DNA of 64,000 nucleotides from Methylobacterium sp. SyP6R (GCF_019216885.1 NZ_JAAQRC020000001.1:372001-436000); one strand, 5' to 3'; positions 1 to 7,476 are shown, counted from the first letter of the stretch. Notes: generated from the sequence alone by a model not told the origin. Made by a program: numbers and translations.

Positions 1-63
1 CTGACCTTGGCGATAACACGCTGGGGTCGTGGCCGGATCGGGGCGCCCGCCCCCTCGTTTCAC

Positions 64-90
64 GGGAAACATCCTTAACGGATGTCTCCC
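64..90. terminator. hairpin below the small-protein genes
   Basis: An 11-bp stem with one mismatch and a 5-nt loop (TTAAC) lies just past the stop of the minus-strand gene at 117-338. No clear T-tract follows on either strand, so a terminator role is an inference from position only. Confidence 0.3.
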
Positions 91-116
91 GGTGCCGGGG
101 ACGGACGCCGCCGGCC

Positions 117-338
117 TCAATGCGAGCGCGGCGAGTGCCCCTTGCGATCGGGATCGTGCGTGTGGTGCCGGTCGTGCTCGCCGCCGCCGCCCGAGACGTG
201 GGAGCGGCTGTCGCCGGTGGCGGCGCCCGGGTTCGGACCGCCCTTCGCCGTGGGGTCTGGCCGGTCGGGAGCCTGGTGGCTGCTGCCGGGGCCGCCATGA
301 TGGCGGTTGGCGGCGTCGGTCTTGTGCGAGGTGCTCAT
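117..338 (-). CDS. small hydrophilic His/Gly-rich protein
   Basis: This 73-residue protein is rich in His, Gly, Asp, Pro and Ser, with almost no hydrophobic residues, so it should be soluble and mostly disordered. No domain is recognised. It starts 4 bases after the stop of the equally hydrophilic gene at 343-528, which suggests one transcript from the EcfG-like promoter at 588-612. The composition and the promoter suggest a stress or desiccation role, but function is unknown. High G+C produces many spurious frames here; the tight spacing and shared promoter are the main support. Confidence 0.5.
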   Translation of the reverse strand: MSTSHKTDAANRHHGGPGSSHQAPDRPDPTAKGGPNPGAATGDSRSHVSGGGGEHDRHHTHDPDRKGHSPRSH

Positions 339-342
339 GCGC

Positions 343-528
343 TCACCGATCCTGCTGATGGCCCTGGTGGGTGGTGTTCACCTTCGCGTTGCCGGCCTGG
401 CCGATCTTGTCCGGATCCTTGGCCTGGCCCGCATCCTTCGTCCCGGTCGCGGTCGGGGCGCGCTCGGCGCTGCCGGGGCCCTTGTCCGAGCGGTTGGCCG
501 GCGGCACGGGGGGCGGTGACGCGGTCAT
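343..528 (-). CDS. small disordered protein, probable general stress gene
   Basis: This 61-residue protein lacks hydrophobic segments and is rich in Pro, Ala, Gly, Lys and Asp. It ends in an Asn/Thr/Gln/His-rich tail (NTTHQGHQQDR). Similar short tails occur, as far as I recall, in small rhizobial hypothetical proteins. A promoter motif GGAAC-N17-GTT on the same strand lies about 60 bases upstream (588-612), matching the EcfG sigma factor of the PhyR general stress response. It appears to lead a two-gene unit with the gene at 117-338. Function unknown. Confidence 0.6.
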   Translation of the reverse strand: MTASPPPVPPANRSDKGPGSAERAPTATGTKDAGQAKDPDKIGQAGNAKVNTTHQGHQQDR

Positions 529-587
529 GGCGATCTCCCTCTGATCCGGCGGCGAAGGGTTCGAGGCCCCCGCCGAAGAGGGCGATC

Positions 588-612
588 AACGCCCGCTGCC
601 TGCCGGCGTTCC
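588..612 (-). promoter_or_regulatory. EcfG-type general stress promoter
   Basis: On the minus strand GGAAC (612-608), a 17-nt spacer and GTT (590-588) fit the alphaproteobacterial EcfG consensus (GGAAC, 16-17 nt, CGTT; the base before GTT is C). The start codon at 528 lies about 60 nt downstream. Confidence 0.6.
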
Positions 613-662
613 GCCTCGGACCGGCCCGCTCGGATACTTTGTCATAGTATGAGTATTCAAGG

Positions 663-687
663 CGAACCGGCGATGGCGGAGGGCGTT
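663..687 (+). promoter_or_regulatory. near-consensus EcfG-type promoter
   Basis: CGAAC (663-667), 17 nt and GTT (685-687) differ from the EcfG consensus at one position of the -35 box. It faces the ferritin-fold gene starting at 740 and is back to back with the promoter at 588-612. A 5-bp inverted repeat (ATACT/AGTAT, 634-650) lies between them. Confidence 0.4.
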
Positions 688-739
688 GGCCCGGACACCA
701 CGACACCCACGCAGACCCCCCGACAGGAAGGATTCCCCG

Positions 740-1249
740 ATGGCCGAGGACGTCCAATCGCTCTACGTGACCGCGCTGAAGAACACCCACGCGCTCGAAT
801 TGCAGGCGCTCCAGATCATGGAGCGCCAGGTCGAGCGGCTGAAGCGCTATCCCGACATGGAAGCGGCTCTACGCCGCCACATCACCGAGACGCACGGCCA
901 GCGCGACCGGCTCGACGAAGCGCTGGCGGCGATGTCCGAGAGCCCCTCGGCCTTGAAGGAAGGCGTGCTCGGCTTCATGGGCAACATGGCGGCGCTCGCC
1001 CACACCCCGGCCCAGGACGAGATCCTGAAGAACGCCTTCGCCAACCGCGCCTTCGAGAATTACGAGGCGGCGGCCTACGACGCACTGATCACGCTGGCGG
1101 AAGCCGCCGGCGAGAGCGCCCGGCTGCCGGCCTTCGAGATGTCGCTGCGGGAAGAGCTGGCGATGGCCCAAAAGATGGCCGACCTCGTGCGGCCGACGAC
1201 GCGGCGCTACCTCGAACTCACGGTCAGCGGCAGCAAGGCCGACCGCTGA
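740..1249 (+). CDS. YciE-like ferritin-fold protein (DUF892)
   Basis: This 169-residue, all-helical protein belongs to the DUF892/YciE group of ferritin-like proteins, which are typically induced by stress in bacteria. Visible marks are the opening LYVTALKNTHALELQAL segment, repeated Glu and His residues on the helices (including HITETHGQRDRL), and the ENYEAAAYDAL helix. The start at 740 is chosen because AGGAAG precedes it at about 10 nt; an in-frame ATG at 686 has no such site. The near-consensus EcfG promoter at 663-687 fits stress control. Metal binding or an enzymatic activity has not been established for most of this family. Confidence 0.85.
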   Translation: MAEDVQSLYVTALKNTHALELQALQIMERQVERLKRYPDMEAALRRHITETHGQRDRLDEALAAMSESPSALKEGVLGFMGNMAALAHTPAQDEILKNAFANRAFENYEAAAYDALITLAEAAGESARLPAFEMSLREELAMAQKMADLVRPTTRRYLELTVSGSKADR

Positions 1250-1295
1250 GGCTCAGAGCCTGTTTACTGAGCGATCATAGTACTGACTTGTATCC

Positions 1296-1404
1296 TCCAT
1301 CCCATCTGCGACCTCATCCTGAGGTGTCAGTCCATCGTTGATGGACTGACCTCGAAGGAGGGCTCCAGGAGTCGCAGCGATCTCTGGAGCCCTCCTTCGA
1401 GGCT
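1296..1404. repeat. palindrome family A, copy 1, left part
   Basis: The left arm contains CCTCATCCTGAGGTG, a 10-bp hairpin (TCAGTCCATC/GATGGACTGA) and a 19-bp inner stem (CCTCGAAGGAGGGCTCCAG and its complement). The matching right arm (CACCTCAGGATGAGG) is at 3000-3046. The two parts are separated by the IS110 element. Intact relatives are at 10425-10565 and 52465-52617. Confidence 0.8.
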
Positions 1405-1408
1405 CCTT

Positions 1409-1516
1409 TCATACGATTTCCGACTGATCGCTTCGCGATGCGGAAATCGGCTTCGCTCACGCGCCGCGCGGGCTGGTGATACGAAATCCGGAAGTGATCT
1501 TCCGGATTCCGTATCA
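1409..1516. repeat. palindrome family B, copy 1
   Basis: 108 bp, nearly identical to 33857-33964. It contains an 18-bp inverted repeat (TGATACGAAATCCGGAAG, 4-nt loop, complement with one change in this copy) and a second weaker hairpin. A diverged copy in inverse orientation is near 19051-19152. Confidence 0.8.
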
Positions 1517-1559
1517 GTTCGTCACCGGCTTCGCGGTCCCTTGCGGATGAAACATATGG

Positions 1560-1751
1560 CAGAGTGGACTTGCCGTCGGCGGAGAGATCGGTTCGTCTTT
1601 GGTGTGCCAGACCCCGCGTATCAGTTGGATCCGGGCTCCTCTTCAGTCCCCTCGCTTGCGTCACGGGCCGGTCCTCGGGCCAGCCCCGGAGCGCGTCATT
1701 TAGATTTGATCTCACGGGAGCCTGCGCCGGCGGCCTGACGGCAAGGAGATC
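1560..1751 (+). ncRNA. candidate bridge RNA region of the IS110 element
   Basis: IS110-group elements such as IS621 express a structured bridge RNA of roughly 180 nt from the non-coding end upstream of the recombinase gene. Here almost all non-coding sequence is upstream (1405-1751) and only 3 bp lie downstream, which is the IS110-group rather than IS1111-group layout. The interval is G+C-rich with several short complementary stretches. I could not confirm target- or donor-binding loops by eye, so the limits are approximate. Confidence 0.35.
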
Positions 1752-1754
1752 GTG

Positions 1755-2996
1755 ATGAAGGTCCTCTACCCCCGCTGCGCCGCCCTCGATGTTCACAAGG
1801 ACACCGTCGTCGCAGCCATCCGTCTGGCCGAGAGCAGCGAGGTTCAGCGTGAGGTGCGTACGTTTGCCACCACCACGCCCGCTCTGCTCGACCTCTCCGC
1901 CTGGCTCGACGAGCACGCCTGCACCCATGTCGCCATGGAGGCGACCGGCATCTACTGGCGCCCGGTCTGGCAGGTCCTCGACGCCGACAGCCGCACCCTG
2001 ATCCTGGCCAATGCCGCCCATGTCAAGAACGTGCCCGGCCGCAAGACCGACGTCGCCGACGCGGTCTGGCTCTCCGACCTGCTCGCCCACGGCCTGATCC
2101 GCGCCAGCTTCGTGCCCGAGGCTCAGACCCAGGCGATGCGCGACCTGCTGCGCACCCGCAAGCAACTGGTCCGCGAGCAGGCCAGCCACGTCCAGCGCAT
2201 CCAGAAGACCCTCGAGGAGGCCAACCTCAAGCTCGCCTCGGTGCTCACCGACATCATGGGCCAGTCCGGTCGCGCCGTGCTCGACGCGCTGGTCAAGGGC
2301 GAGCGCGATCCGGCTGGGCTGCAGGCGCTGGTCAGCCCGCGGGTGAAGGCGGCGCCCGAGGCGATCCGGGCCGCGCTCACGGGCCGGATCGGGGATCACC
2401 ACCGTTTCCTGCTCGGTGTGCATCTACGCCAGTACGACGGGTTGGGGCGAGCGATCGCGGAGATCGACGCGCAGGTGGAGCGCGACCTCGGCCCTTTCCG
2501 GGAAGCGGTGAAGCTGCTGGTGACGATCCCGGGCATCAGTGACCTCACCGCGCAGGTGATCCTCTCCGAGATCGGCCCCGACATGAGCCGCTTCCCGACC
2601 GCCGGCCATCTGATCTCCTGGGCCGGGCTGTGCCCGAGGAACGACGAGAGCGCGGGCAAGCGGCGCTCGACGCGGCTGCGCAAGGGCGCGCCCTGGCTCA
2701 AGACGGCCTTGGTGCAGGCCGCCTGGGCCGGAGTGCGCAAGAAGGCGAGCTACATCAGGGCGCAGTTCCAGCGCTTGCGCGGCCGGCGCGGCCCCAAGAA
2801 GGCGATCTGCGCGGTCGCCGCTTCGATGTTGACCGCGATCTATCACATGCTCAAGGCCGGCACGGCTTACGTCGATCCCGGGCCTGATCACGGCCGCAAG
2901 GCGGCCCCGACCATCCGCGCCAAGGCGCTCGTGCGGCAGATCGAGCGCCTTGGATTTGCGTGCGAAATCAAACCCGTAGAGCCAGTTTCTATTTAG
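1755..2996 (+). CDS. IS110-family transposase (bridge-RNA type recombinase)
   Basis: A complete 413-residue DEDD transposase. The N-terminal RuvC-like domain has D12 (LDVHKDT), E62 (MEATGIYW), D99 and D102 (KTDVADAVWL). A coiled-coil linker spans about 130-165. The C-terminal Tnp domain has the helix-hairpin stretch LLVTIPGISDLTAQVIL (about 254-270) and a candidate catalytic serine S299 in CPRNDESAGK. Spacing matches IS621, where D11/E60/D102/D105 and a serine carry out strand exchange. AAGGAGA precedes the ATG at 1755; a GTG at 1752 is an alternative. All motif residues are present, so the gene may be active. Confidence 0.93.
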   Translation: MKVLYPRCAALDVHKDTVVAAIRLAESSEVQREVRTFATTTPALLDLSAWLDEHACTHVAMEATGIYWRPVWQVLDADSRTLILANAAHVKNVPGRKTDVADAVWLSDLLAHGLIRASFVPEAQTQAMRDLLRTRKQLVREQASHVQRIQKTLEEANLKLASVLTDIMGQSGRAVLDALVKGERDPAGLQALVSPRVKAAPEAIRAALTGRIGDHHRFLLGVHLRQYDGLGRAIAEIDAQVERDLGPFREAVKLLVTIPGISDLTAQVILSEIGPDMSRFPTAGHLISWAGLCPRNDESAGKRRSTRLRKGAPWLKTALVQAAWAGVRKKASYIRAQFQRLRGRRGPKKAICAVAASMLTAIYHMLKAGTAYVDPGPDHGRKAAPTIRAKALVRQIERLGFACEIKPVEPVSI

Positions 2997-2999
2997 TCT

Positions 3000-3046
3000 G
3001 CGATCTCCGATCGCCGGCACCTCAGGATGAGGTCGAGGATGGGATG
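3000..3046. repeat. palindrome family A, copy 1, right part
   Basis: Begins with the small palindrome GCGATC/GATCGC and ends with CACCTCAGGATGAGG plus an outer arm (GATGGGATG) that pairs with CATCCCATC near 1299. It is the other half of the element at 1296-1404. Confidence 0.75.
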
Positions 3047-3074
3047 AAGCGACCGATCACATGAAAACAGAGTG

Positions 3075-3788
3075 TCAGAGCCGGAACAGCCCGCCCCGGC
3101 CGGTGATCCGGCCGGGATCGGCGCCTGCCGCCCGCAAGGACGCCCACAGGGTGACGGCGATCGAGTCATAGACCGGGATGCCGAGTTCGGCTTCCAGGGT
3201 TTCGACCATCGCCGCCCCCGCCATGTTGGTGCAGACGATCGCTATCGCCTCGGCGCCTTCCGCCGCCACCGCCCGGGCCATCGCGGCCACCTGCGTTTCC
3301 GGAACCTCCGCGAAGGAGAAGTTGTCGGACAGCCCGCAATGCCGCTCGGCCGCGCAATCGAACCCGGCCGCCTCCCAATTCGCTTGGATCCTCGCCTGCA
3401 CGTCGCCGGTATAGGGCGTGACGAGGCCGACCCGCCGGATGCCGGCCCGGGTGAAGGCCTCGCGAAATCCGAGCACGGCGGTCGCCGCCGGAATACCGGT
3501 GACTTGCGTGATCCGGGCACACAGGGCCTCGTCGCGGGCAAAGCCCAGCCAGGCCGCTGAAGTGCCGTTCCAGGCGATCGCATCGACCTTGGCGTCGGCG
3601 AGGAGGGAGGCCGCGTTCAGGATCGGCGCCTCGTCGAACTGCCCGAGCCCGGCCGCCGACAGGGTGATCTCGGTGACGCGAAAGCGCGCGAAATGCGCCG
3701 TGACGTCGGGCGTGTCGTGCAGCAGGTCCGCGGTCGCCGGTTCGAGCCGGGTGTTCGAGGACGGGGTCAGCATCCCGAGCCGGATCAT
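3075..3788 (-). CDS. Asp/Glu racemase-fold enzyme, arylmalonate decarboxylase-like active site
   Basis: A 237-residue member of the Asp/Glu racemase, maleate isomerase and arylmalonate decarboxylase superfamily. Racemases and maleate isomerase use two cysteines. Here the first site is Gly (G75 in WNGTSA) and only the second remains (C186 in IVCTNMAG). T76, S77 and Y126 match the dioxyanion-hole residues of arylmalonate decarboxylase (G74, T75, S76, Y126, C188). A cofactor-independent decarboxylase is therefore more likely than a racemase, though the substrate is unknown. The ATG overlaps the stop of the ABC ATPase gene (ATGA), so it is co-translated with the transporter as the last gene of the operon. 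Confidence 0.8.
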   Translation of the reverse strand: MIRLGMLTPSSNTRLEPATADLLHDTPDVTAHFARFRVTEITLSAAGLGQFDEAPILNAASLLADAKVDAIAWNGTSAAWLGFARDEALCARITQVTGIPAATAVLGFREAFTRAGIRRVGLVTPYTGDVQARIQANWEAAGFDCAAERHCGLSDNFSFAEVPETQVAAMARAVAAEGAEAIAIVCTNMAGAAMVETLEAELGIPVYDSIAVTLWASLRAAGADPGRITGRGGLFRL

Positions 3789-4555
3789 GCCGCGGCCTTC
3801 CGGCTCGATTCCTCGCGGATCATCGCGAGCACCCGCCGCTTCATGTCGTTGAATTCCGGGCTCGTCACGTCCCGCGGCCGGGGTAGATCGAAGGGGATGA
3901 ACTCGCGGATGCGGCCGGGGCGCCGGCTCATCACGGCGATGCGGTTACCGAGCACCAGGGCCTCGTCGACCGAGTGGGTGACGAAGACCACCGTGGCACC
4001 GACCCGCTGCCAGATCGTGACCAGTTCCTCCTGCATCTCGATCTTGGTCTGGGCATCGAGGGCCGCGAAAGGCTCGTCCATCAGGATCACCGCCGGGTTC
4101 ATCAGGAGCGCCCGGGCGATGCCGACCCGCTGGCTCATGCCTCCCGACAGCTCCGCCGGATAATGCCGCTCGAAGCCGGTGAGCCCGACGAGGTCGATAT
4201 AGGTCTTGGCCCGCGCGTGCCGCTCAGGTTTCGCCACGCCCTTCAGCTTGAGGTGGAAGGCGACGTTGTCGATCACCGTGAGCCAGGGCATCAGCGTCGG
4301 CTGCTGGAACACCACGCCGCGATCGGCGCCCGGCCGCTCGACCCGCCGTCCCGCGACGCGAACCTCGCCGGAGGTGGGCGCCTCGAAGCCCGCGATCATG
4401 TTGAGCAGGGTGGACTTGCCGCAGCCCGACGGCCCGAGCAGGCAGACGAACTCGCCCGCCTCGATCGTGGCCCGGGTGCGGTCCACCGCCACGAGGTCGC
4501 GCCCGTCGCGGTCGCGAAACACTTTCTGAACGTCGGCGAGGTCGATCGCACTCAT
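3785..4555 (-). CDS. ABC transporter ATPase, SsuB/TauB/NrtD type
   Basis: A 256-residue cytoplasmic ATPase that powers import with the permease at 4587-5450 and the binding protein at 5434-6444. Walker A GPSGCGKST is at 41-49, the signature LSGGMSQR begins at 136, and Walker B ILMDEP is at 157-162, followed by FAALDAQT. The Q-loop (VVFQQPTLMPW) is typical of the nitrate/sulfonate/taurine subfamily. The gene lies third in a four-gene minus-strand operon ending in the racemase-fold enzyme. Substrate cannot be told from the ATPase. Confidence 0.92.
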   Translation of the reverse strand: MSAIDLADVQKVFRDRDGRDLVAVDRTRATIEAGEFVCLLGPSGCGKSTLLNMIAGFEAPTSGEVRVAGRRVERPGADRGVVFQQPTLMPWLTVIDNVAFHLKLKGVAKPERHARAKTYIDLVGLTGFERHYPAELSGGMSQRVGIARALLMNPAVILMDEPFAALDAQTKIEMQEELVTIWQRVGATVVFVTHSVDEALVLGNRIAVMSRRPGRIREFIPFDLPRPRDVTSPEFNDMKRRVLAMIREESSRKAAA

Positions 4556-4586
4556 GGAGATCTCCGTGAGGAAGGGGAGGGGCGGC

Positions 4587-5450
4587 TCACCGCCCCTGCA
4601 CCGTCGTGCCCTTCTGCCAGTGCAGCACCGAGGCCATCAGCGCCTTGAGGCCGAGATCGGACAGGTAGCCGAGCAGCCCGATCGAGATCATCGCGGCGAG
4701 CACGATGTCGTAGCGCAGGAAGTAGTAGGAATCCCACAGGACGTAGCCGAGCCCGCTCTTCACCGCGACCATCTCGGCGGTCACCGTCAGCATCCAGGCC
4801 GAGCCGATGGCGATGCGCAATCCGGAGAAAATCGACGGCAGGGCGGCCGGCAGGACGATGTCGGTGAGGAGCTGGCTCTCGGAGGCGCCCATCATGGCGC
4901 CGGCCCGGATCAGGTTGCGGTCGACCCCGCGCACGCCGTGGATGGTGTTCATCAAGACGGGAAAGAACGCACCGAGGAAGACCAGGAAGATCGCCGGCTT
5001 GTCGGCGATGCCGAACCAGATGATGGCGAGCGGGATCCACGAGACCGGCGGGATCGGCCGCAGCATCTGCAGGGTCGGCTCGACGGTGCGCTCGACGAGC
5101 CGCCACCAGCCGATCGCGACGCCGATCAGAATCGCCGACAAAGCCGCGATGGCGTAGCCGGCCGCGACCCGGGTGAGGCTCGCCAGCGCATCCGGCACCC
5201 AATGGCCGGAATAGGTCTGGGTACTCTCGTCGAGGCCGAAGAGCCAGTCGCCCAGCGCGTGCAGAACGGCGGTGGGCGCCGGCAGGAGCGCCGCCGGGAG
5301 TGCGCCGGAGCGGGCGAACGCCTCCCAGCCGGCGACGAGGAGGAGCGGCAGGGCCGCCCGCTCGAAAAAGGCGACGAGGCGCCGGGGCAGCCGGCGGGCG
5401 GGGGCCGGGGCCGCGGGGGTGAGCGGCGCGGTCTCAGTAGCCGAGGCCAT
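4587..5450 (-). CDS. ABC transporter permease, SsuC/TauC type
   Basis: A 287-residue inner-membrane protein with about six hydrophobic segments and the BPD permease loop with the EAA-type motif (GASESQLLTDIVLPAALPSI) that contacts the ATPase. The start at 5450 (MASATETAPL) overlaps the 3' end of the binding-protein gene by 17 bp. A start at 5507 would add 19 Arg/Pro-rich residues and a larger overlap, so it is less likely. Confidence 0.9.
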   Translation of the reverse strand: MASATETAPLTPAAPAPARRLPRRLVAFFERAALPLLLVAGWEAFARSGALPAALLPAPTAVLHALGDWLFGLDESTQTYSGHWVPDALASLTRVAAGYAIAALSAILIGVAIGWWRLVERTVEPTLQMLRPIPPVSWIPLAIIWFGIADKPAIFLVFLGAFFPVLMNTIHGVRGVDRNLIRAGAMMGASESQLLTDIVLPAALPSIFSGLRIAIGSAWMLTVTAEMVAVKSGLGYVLWDSYYFLRYDIVLAAMISIGLLGYLSDLGLKALMASVLHWQKGTTVQGR

Positions 5451-6444
5451 CGCGGGTCTTCTTGGTGGCGGCCTCCAGGAACGAGAAGTCCATGTGCGTC
5501 TCGACATCCGCCGAGACGTCGCGGCTGATGTATTTCAGGTCCCGCATCATCGCGGCGATCGCCTGGGTCTTGGCGCGGTGCATGCGGTAATCCGGCTCGG
5601 CGTTCTGGATCGCCGCGGCGGCGACCTCCTTCGACAGGCCGGTCTTCTGGTTGATCACGTCGATCCAGACGCCCTTGTCGGCCTTGAGCGTCTCGACCAG
5701 GGCCACGTCGGCATCGACCACCGCCTGCACGCCGGCGCGGTTCTTGGCGATCACGTCGGAGCGGGTGACGATCAGGTTGGTCAGGTTGCCGGCCGCCTGG
5801 TCGTAGGGCAGCACGAAATGCGTGGCGGCCCCCGCCATGCGGATCTGCGAGGCGAAGGGCTCGACAGAGCAGACCATGTCGATCTCGCCCCGCTGCATCG
5901 CCGCGAGGTGGTCGGACGGGTTCGGGATGTTGACGAACTGCACGTCCTTGTTCGGGTTGATGCCCTGCTTGAGGAAGGCGCCGCGCATGTGGATGTCCTG
6001 CGCGTTGCCGCGGGAGGCCGCCACCTTGAGCGGGGTGCCCGCCACCTTCGCCTTCTCCACCGCCGCCTTGAACCCGGCCCAGTCGTCGGCCTTCAGGTTC
6101 AGCGCCTTGGCGGAAAGGCATTCCGAGCCGCCATTCACCTCGCCGGCCACCGCCACGATGTCGAAGCCTTTGTCGAGAGCGGTGACGTAGTGGAGATAGG
6201 TGACCTGCGCCACGTCGAGGCTTTTCGCGATCAAGGCCGTCAGCACGTCGTTGCCGGAATTGAAGCCGGTGGCGTCGATCGTCGCGCCTTTGGCGAACCC
6301 CGGCAGCAGGGCGACCGGCAGGCAATGGGCGCATTTGGCGTAACCCACCTTCACCGGCGCGTCCTGGGCGGAGGCCGGCGAGAGGGGCCCGGGCGAGAAG
6401 GACCAGATGGCGGCGGCCAGCAGGGGGCCGAGATGGCGGCGCAT
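5434..6444 (-). CDS. periplasmic substrate-binding protein, NMT1/SsuA type
   Basis: A 336-residue secreted receptor and first gene of the minus-strand transporter operon. The signal peptide occupies about 1-26 with cleavage after ASA. The mature part has the two-lobed NMT1/OMS1-like fold, with NSGNDVLTALIAKSLDVAQV near the N-terminus. A CAHC pair (C38, C41) close to the mature N-terminus is unusual and could form a disulfide. Relatives bind sulfonates, taurine, nitrate, pyrimidine precursors or aromatic acids. With a racemase-fold enzyme in the operon, a small chiral or malonate-like carboxylate is possible, but this is inference. Confidence 0.88.
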   Translation of the reverse strand: MRRHLGPLLAAAIWSFSPGPLSPASAQDAPVKVGYAKCAHCLPVALLPGFAKGATIDATGFNSGNDVLTALIAKSLDVAQVTYLHYVTALDKGFDIVAVAGEVNGGSECLSAKALNLKADDWAGFKAAVEKAKVAGTPLKVAASRGNAQDIHMRGAFLKQGINPNKDVQFVNIPNPSDHLAAMQRGEIDMVCSVEPFASQIRMAGAATHFVLPYDQAAGNLTNLIVTRSDVIAKNRAGVQAVVDADVALVETLKADKGVWIDVINQKTGLSKEVAAAAIQNAEPDYRMHRAKTQAIAAMMRDLKYISRDVSADVETHMDFSFLEAATKKTRDGLGY

Positions 6445-6694
6445 GGTCGATGACCTCGCTAGAGGGGCGCCGGACTCGGTCCGGGCGCTGCGGCGGCGTC
6501 TTGTGAGCGGGCGACGGGCAACCGCCGCAGAGCCAGGGTGTGACGGGCTCGGGCGCGGTGCAATTCATTTTTCGTGCTCTGCATGCAATTAATGCCAAAT
6601 GCCGAGGCAGGCAGCAGAAATGCCTGGAATTGATGCGCCCGCTGCCGGTCGGAGCGGCTATGGTCCACGCCGGACGACAATGGAGAGGACAGGC

Positions 6695-7414
6695 ATGGAC
6701 CCGGTCCGGCGCCCCCGCGGGCGCCCGCGAAAACCCGTGCTGCTGGAGCCCGCCGCCCTCGGGCCGCGCCGCGGCCTGCACGACCAGGCGGTGGAGCGCC
6801 TGCGCGGGCTGATCGTTGCGGGCACGCTGCCGGCCGGCAGCGCGCTGGTCGAGACCGAGCTGTCGGCGGCTTTGGGCATTTCGCGCACGCCTTTGCGCGA
6901 GGCGCTGAAGCTGCTCGCCGTCGAAGGGCTGGTGGAGCTGCGCCCCAACCGCTCACCCCGGGTGGCGGAACTGCGCGCGGAGGCCGTGACCGAGCTGTTC
7001 GAGGCCATCGCCGCCATCGAGCGGGCGGCGGCGGAACTGGCGGCGCTGCGCATCACGCCCGCCGATCTGGAGCGGCTGCGCCGGCTGCAATCCGAGATGG
7101 AGGCGCATCACGCCGCCGGGGCGCTCGCTCCCTATTTCGCCCTCAACCAGCGGATCCACGCCCTGATCGTGGCTTGCGCCCGCAACGGTCCCTTGCGGGA
7201 GGCGCACGAGGTCCTGCATGCGAGGGCCGAGATCGCCCGCCGCCGCGCCCTCGACAGCCGGGCGCGCTGGGACGAATCGGTCGCGGAGCACCGGGCGATC
7301 CTGGCCGCCCTCGCGGCCGGCGACGCCGCGGGCGCGGGCCGGCTGCTCGCCGACCATGTCGGCCATACCGGCACGGCCCTGCTCGCCGGCCTCGCCCGGT
7401 CCGATGCCGCCTGA
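6695..7414 (+). CDS. GntR-family regulator (FadR/FCD subgroup)
   Basis: A 239-residue regulator. After a basic N-terminus (RRPRGRPRKP) comes the winged helix (LHDQAVERLRGLIVAGTLPAGSALVETELSAAL... with SRTPLREALKLL as recognition helix), then a helical FCD ligand domain with the VAEHRAILAALAAGDA segment. The start at 6695 is preceded by GGAGAGGA at 7 nt; earlier in-frame ATGs lack this. It is divergent from the transporter operon (binding protein starts at 6444) and 62 bp upstream of the second racemase-fold gene, so it probably controls both. Confidence 0.88.
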   Translation: MDPVRRPRGRPRKPVLLEPAALGPRRGLHDQAVERLRGLIVAGTLPAGSALVETELSAALGISRTPLREALKLLAVEGLVELRPNRSPRVAELRAEAVTELFEAIAAIERAAAELAALRITPADLERLRRLQSEMEAHHAAGALAPYFALNQRIHALIVACARNGPLREAHEVLHARAEIARRRALDSRARWDESVAEHRAILAALAAGDAAGAGRLLADHVGHTGTALLAGLARSDAA

Positions 7415-7463
7415 TCCTTGTCTGCCCGATCCTTGGCGGCCTGATCCTTGGCGGCCTGATCTT
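7412..7463 (+). repeat. 15-bp tandem repeat, about 3.5 units
   Basis: Units resembling YGATCCTTGGCGGCC run from the stop codon of the GntR gene almost to the ribosome site of the next gene. They are not in a coding frame. Copy-number change would alter only spacing. Confidence 0.7.
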
Positions 7464-7476
7464 TGAGAGAATCCCG

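Larger units (their letters stand above)
1405..2999 (+). mobile_element. IS110-family insertion sequence
   Basis: About 1.6 kb carrying one transposase gene with no long terminal inverted repeats, as usual for IS110. CT dinucleotides at 1403-1404 and 2998-2999 match the usual IS110 core. Joining the flanks there restores a family A palindrome, so the right end is well placed. The left end is less sure: 1409-1516 is a repeat also found alone at 33857-33964, and 1517-1556 resembles 10669-10709. The true left end may therefore lie nearer 1560, with those repeats outside the element. Confidence 0.75.

Noticed and set aside
686..1249. Earlier start for the ferritin-fold gene at 686
   Set aside because: It would overlap the predicted promoter and adds a Pro/Arg-rich stretch; 740 has the ribosome site.
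1314..2423. Long minus-strand frame (369 codons) through the left part of the IS110 element
   Set aside because: It is antisense to the transposase, which has complete catalytic motifs, and its upstream end is repeat sequence. High G+C gives long open antisense frames.
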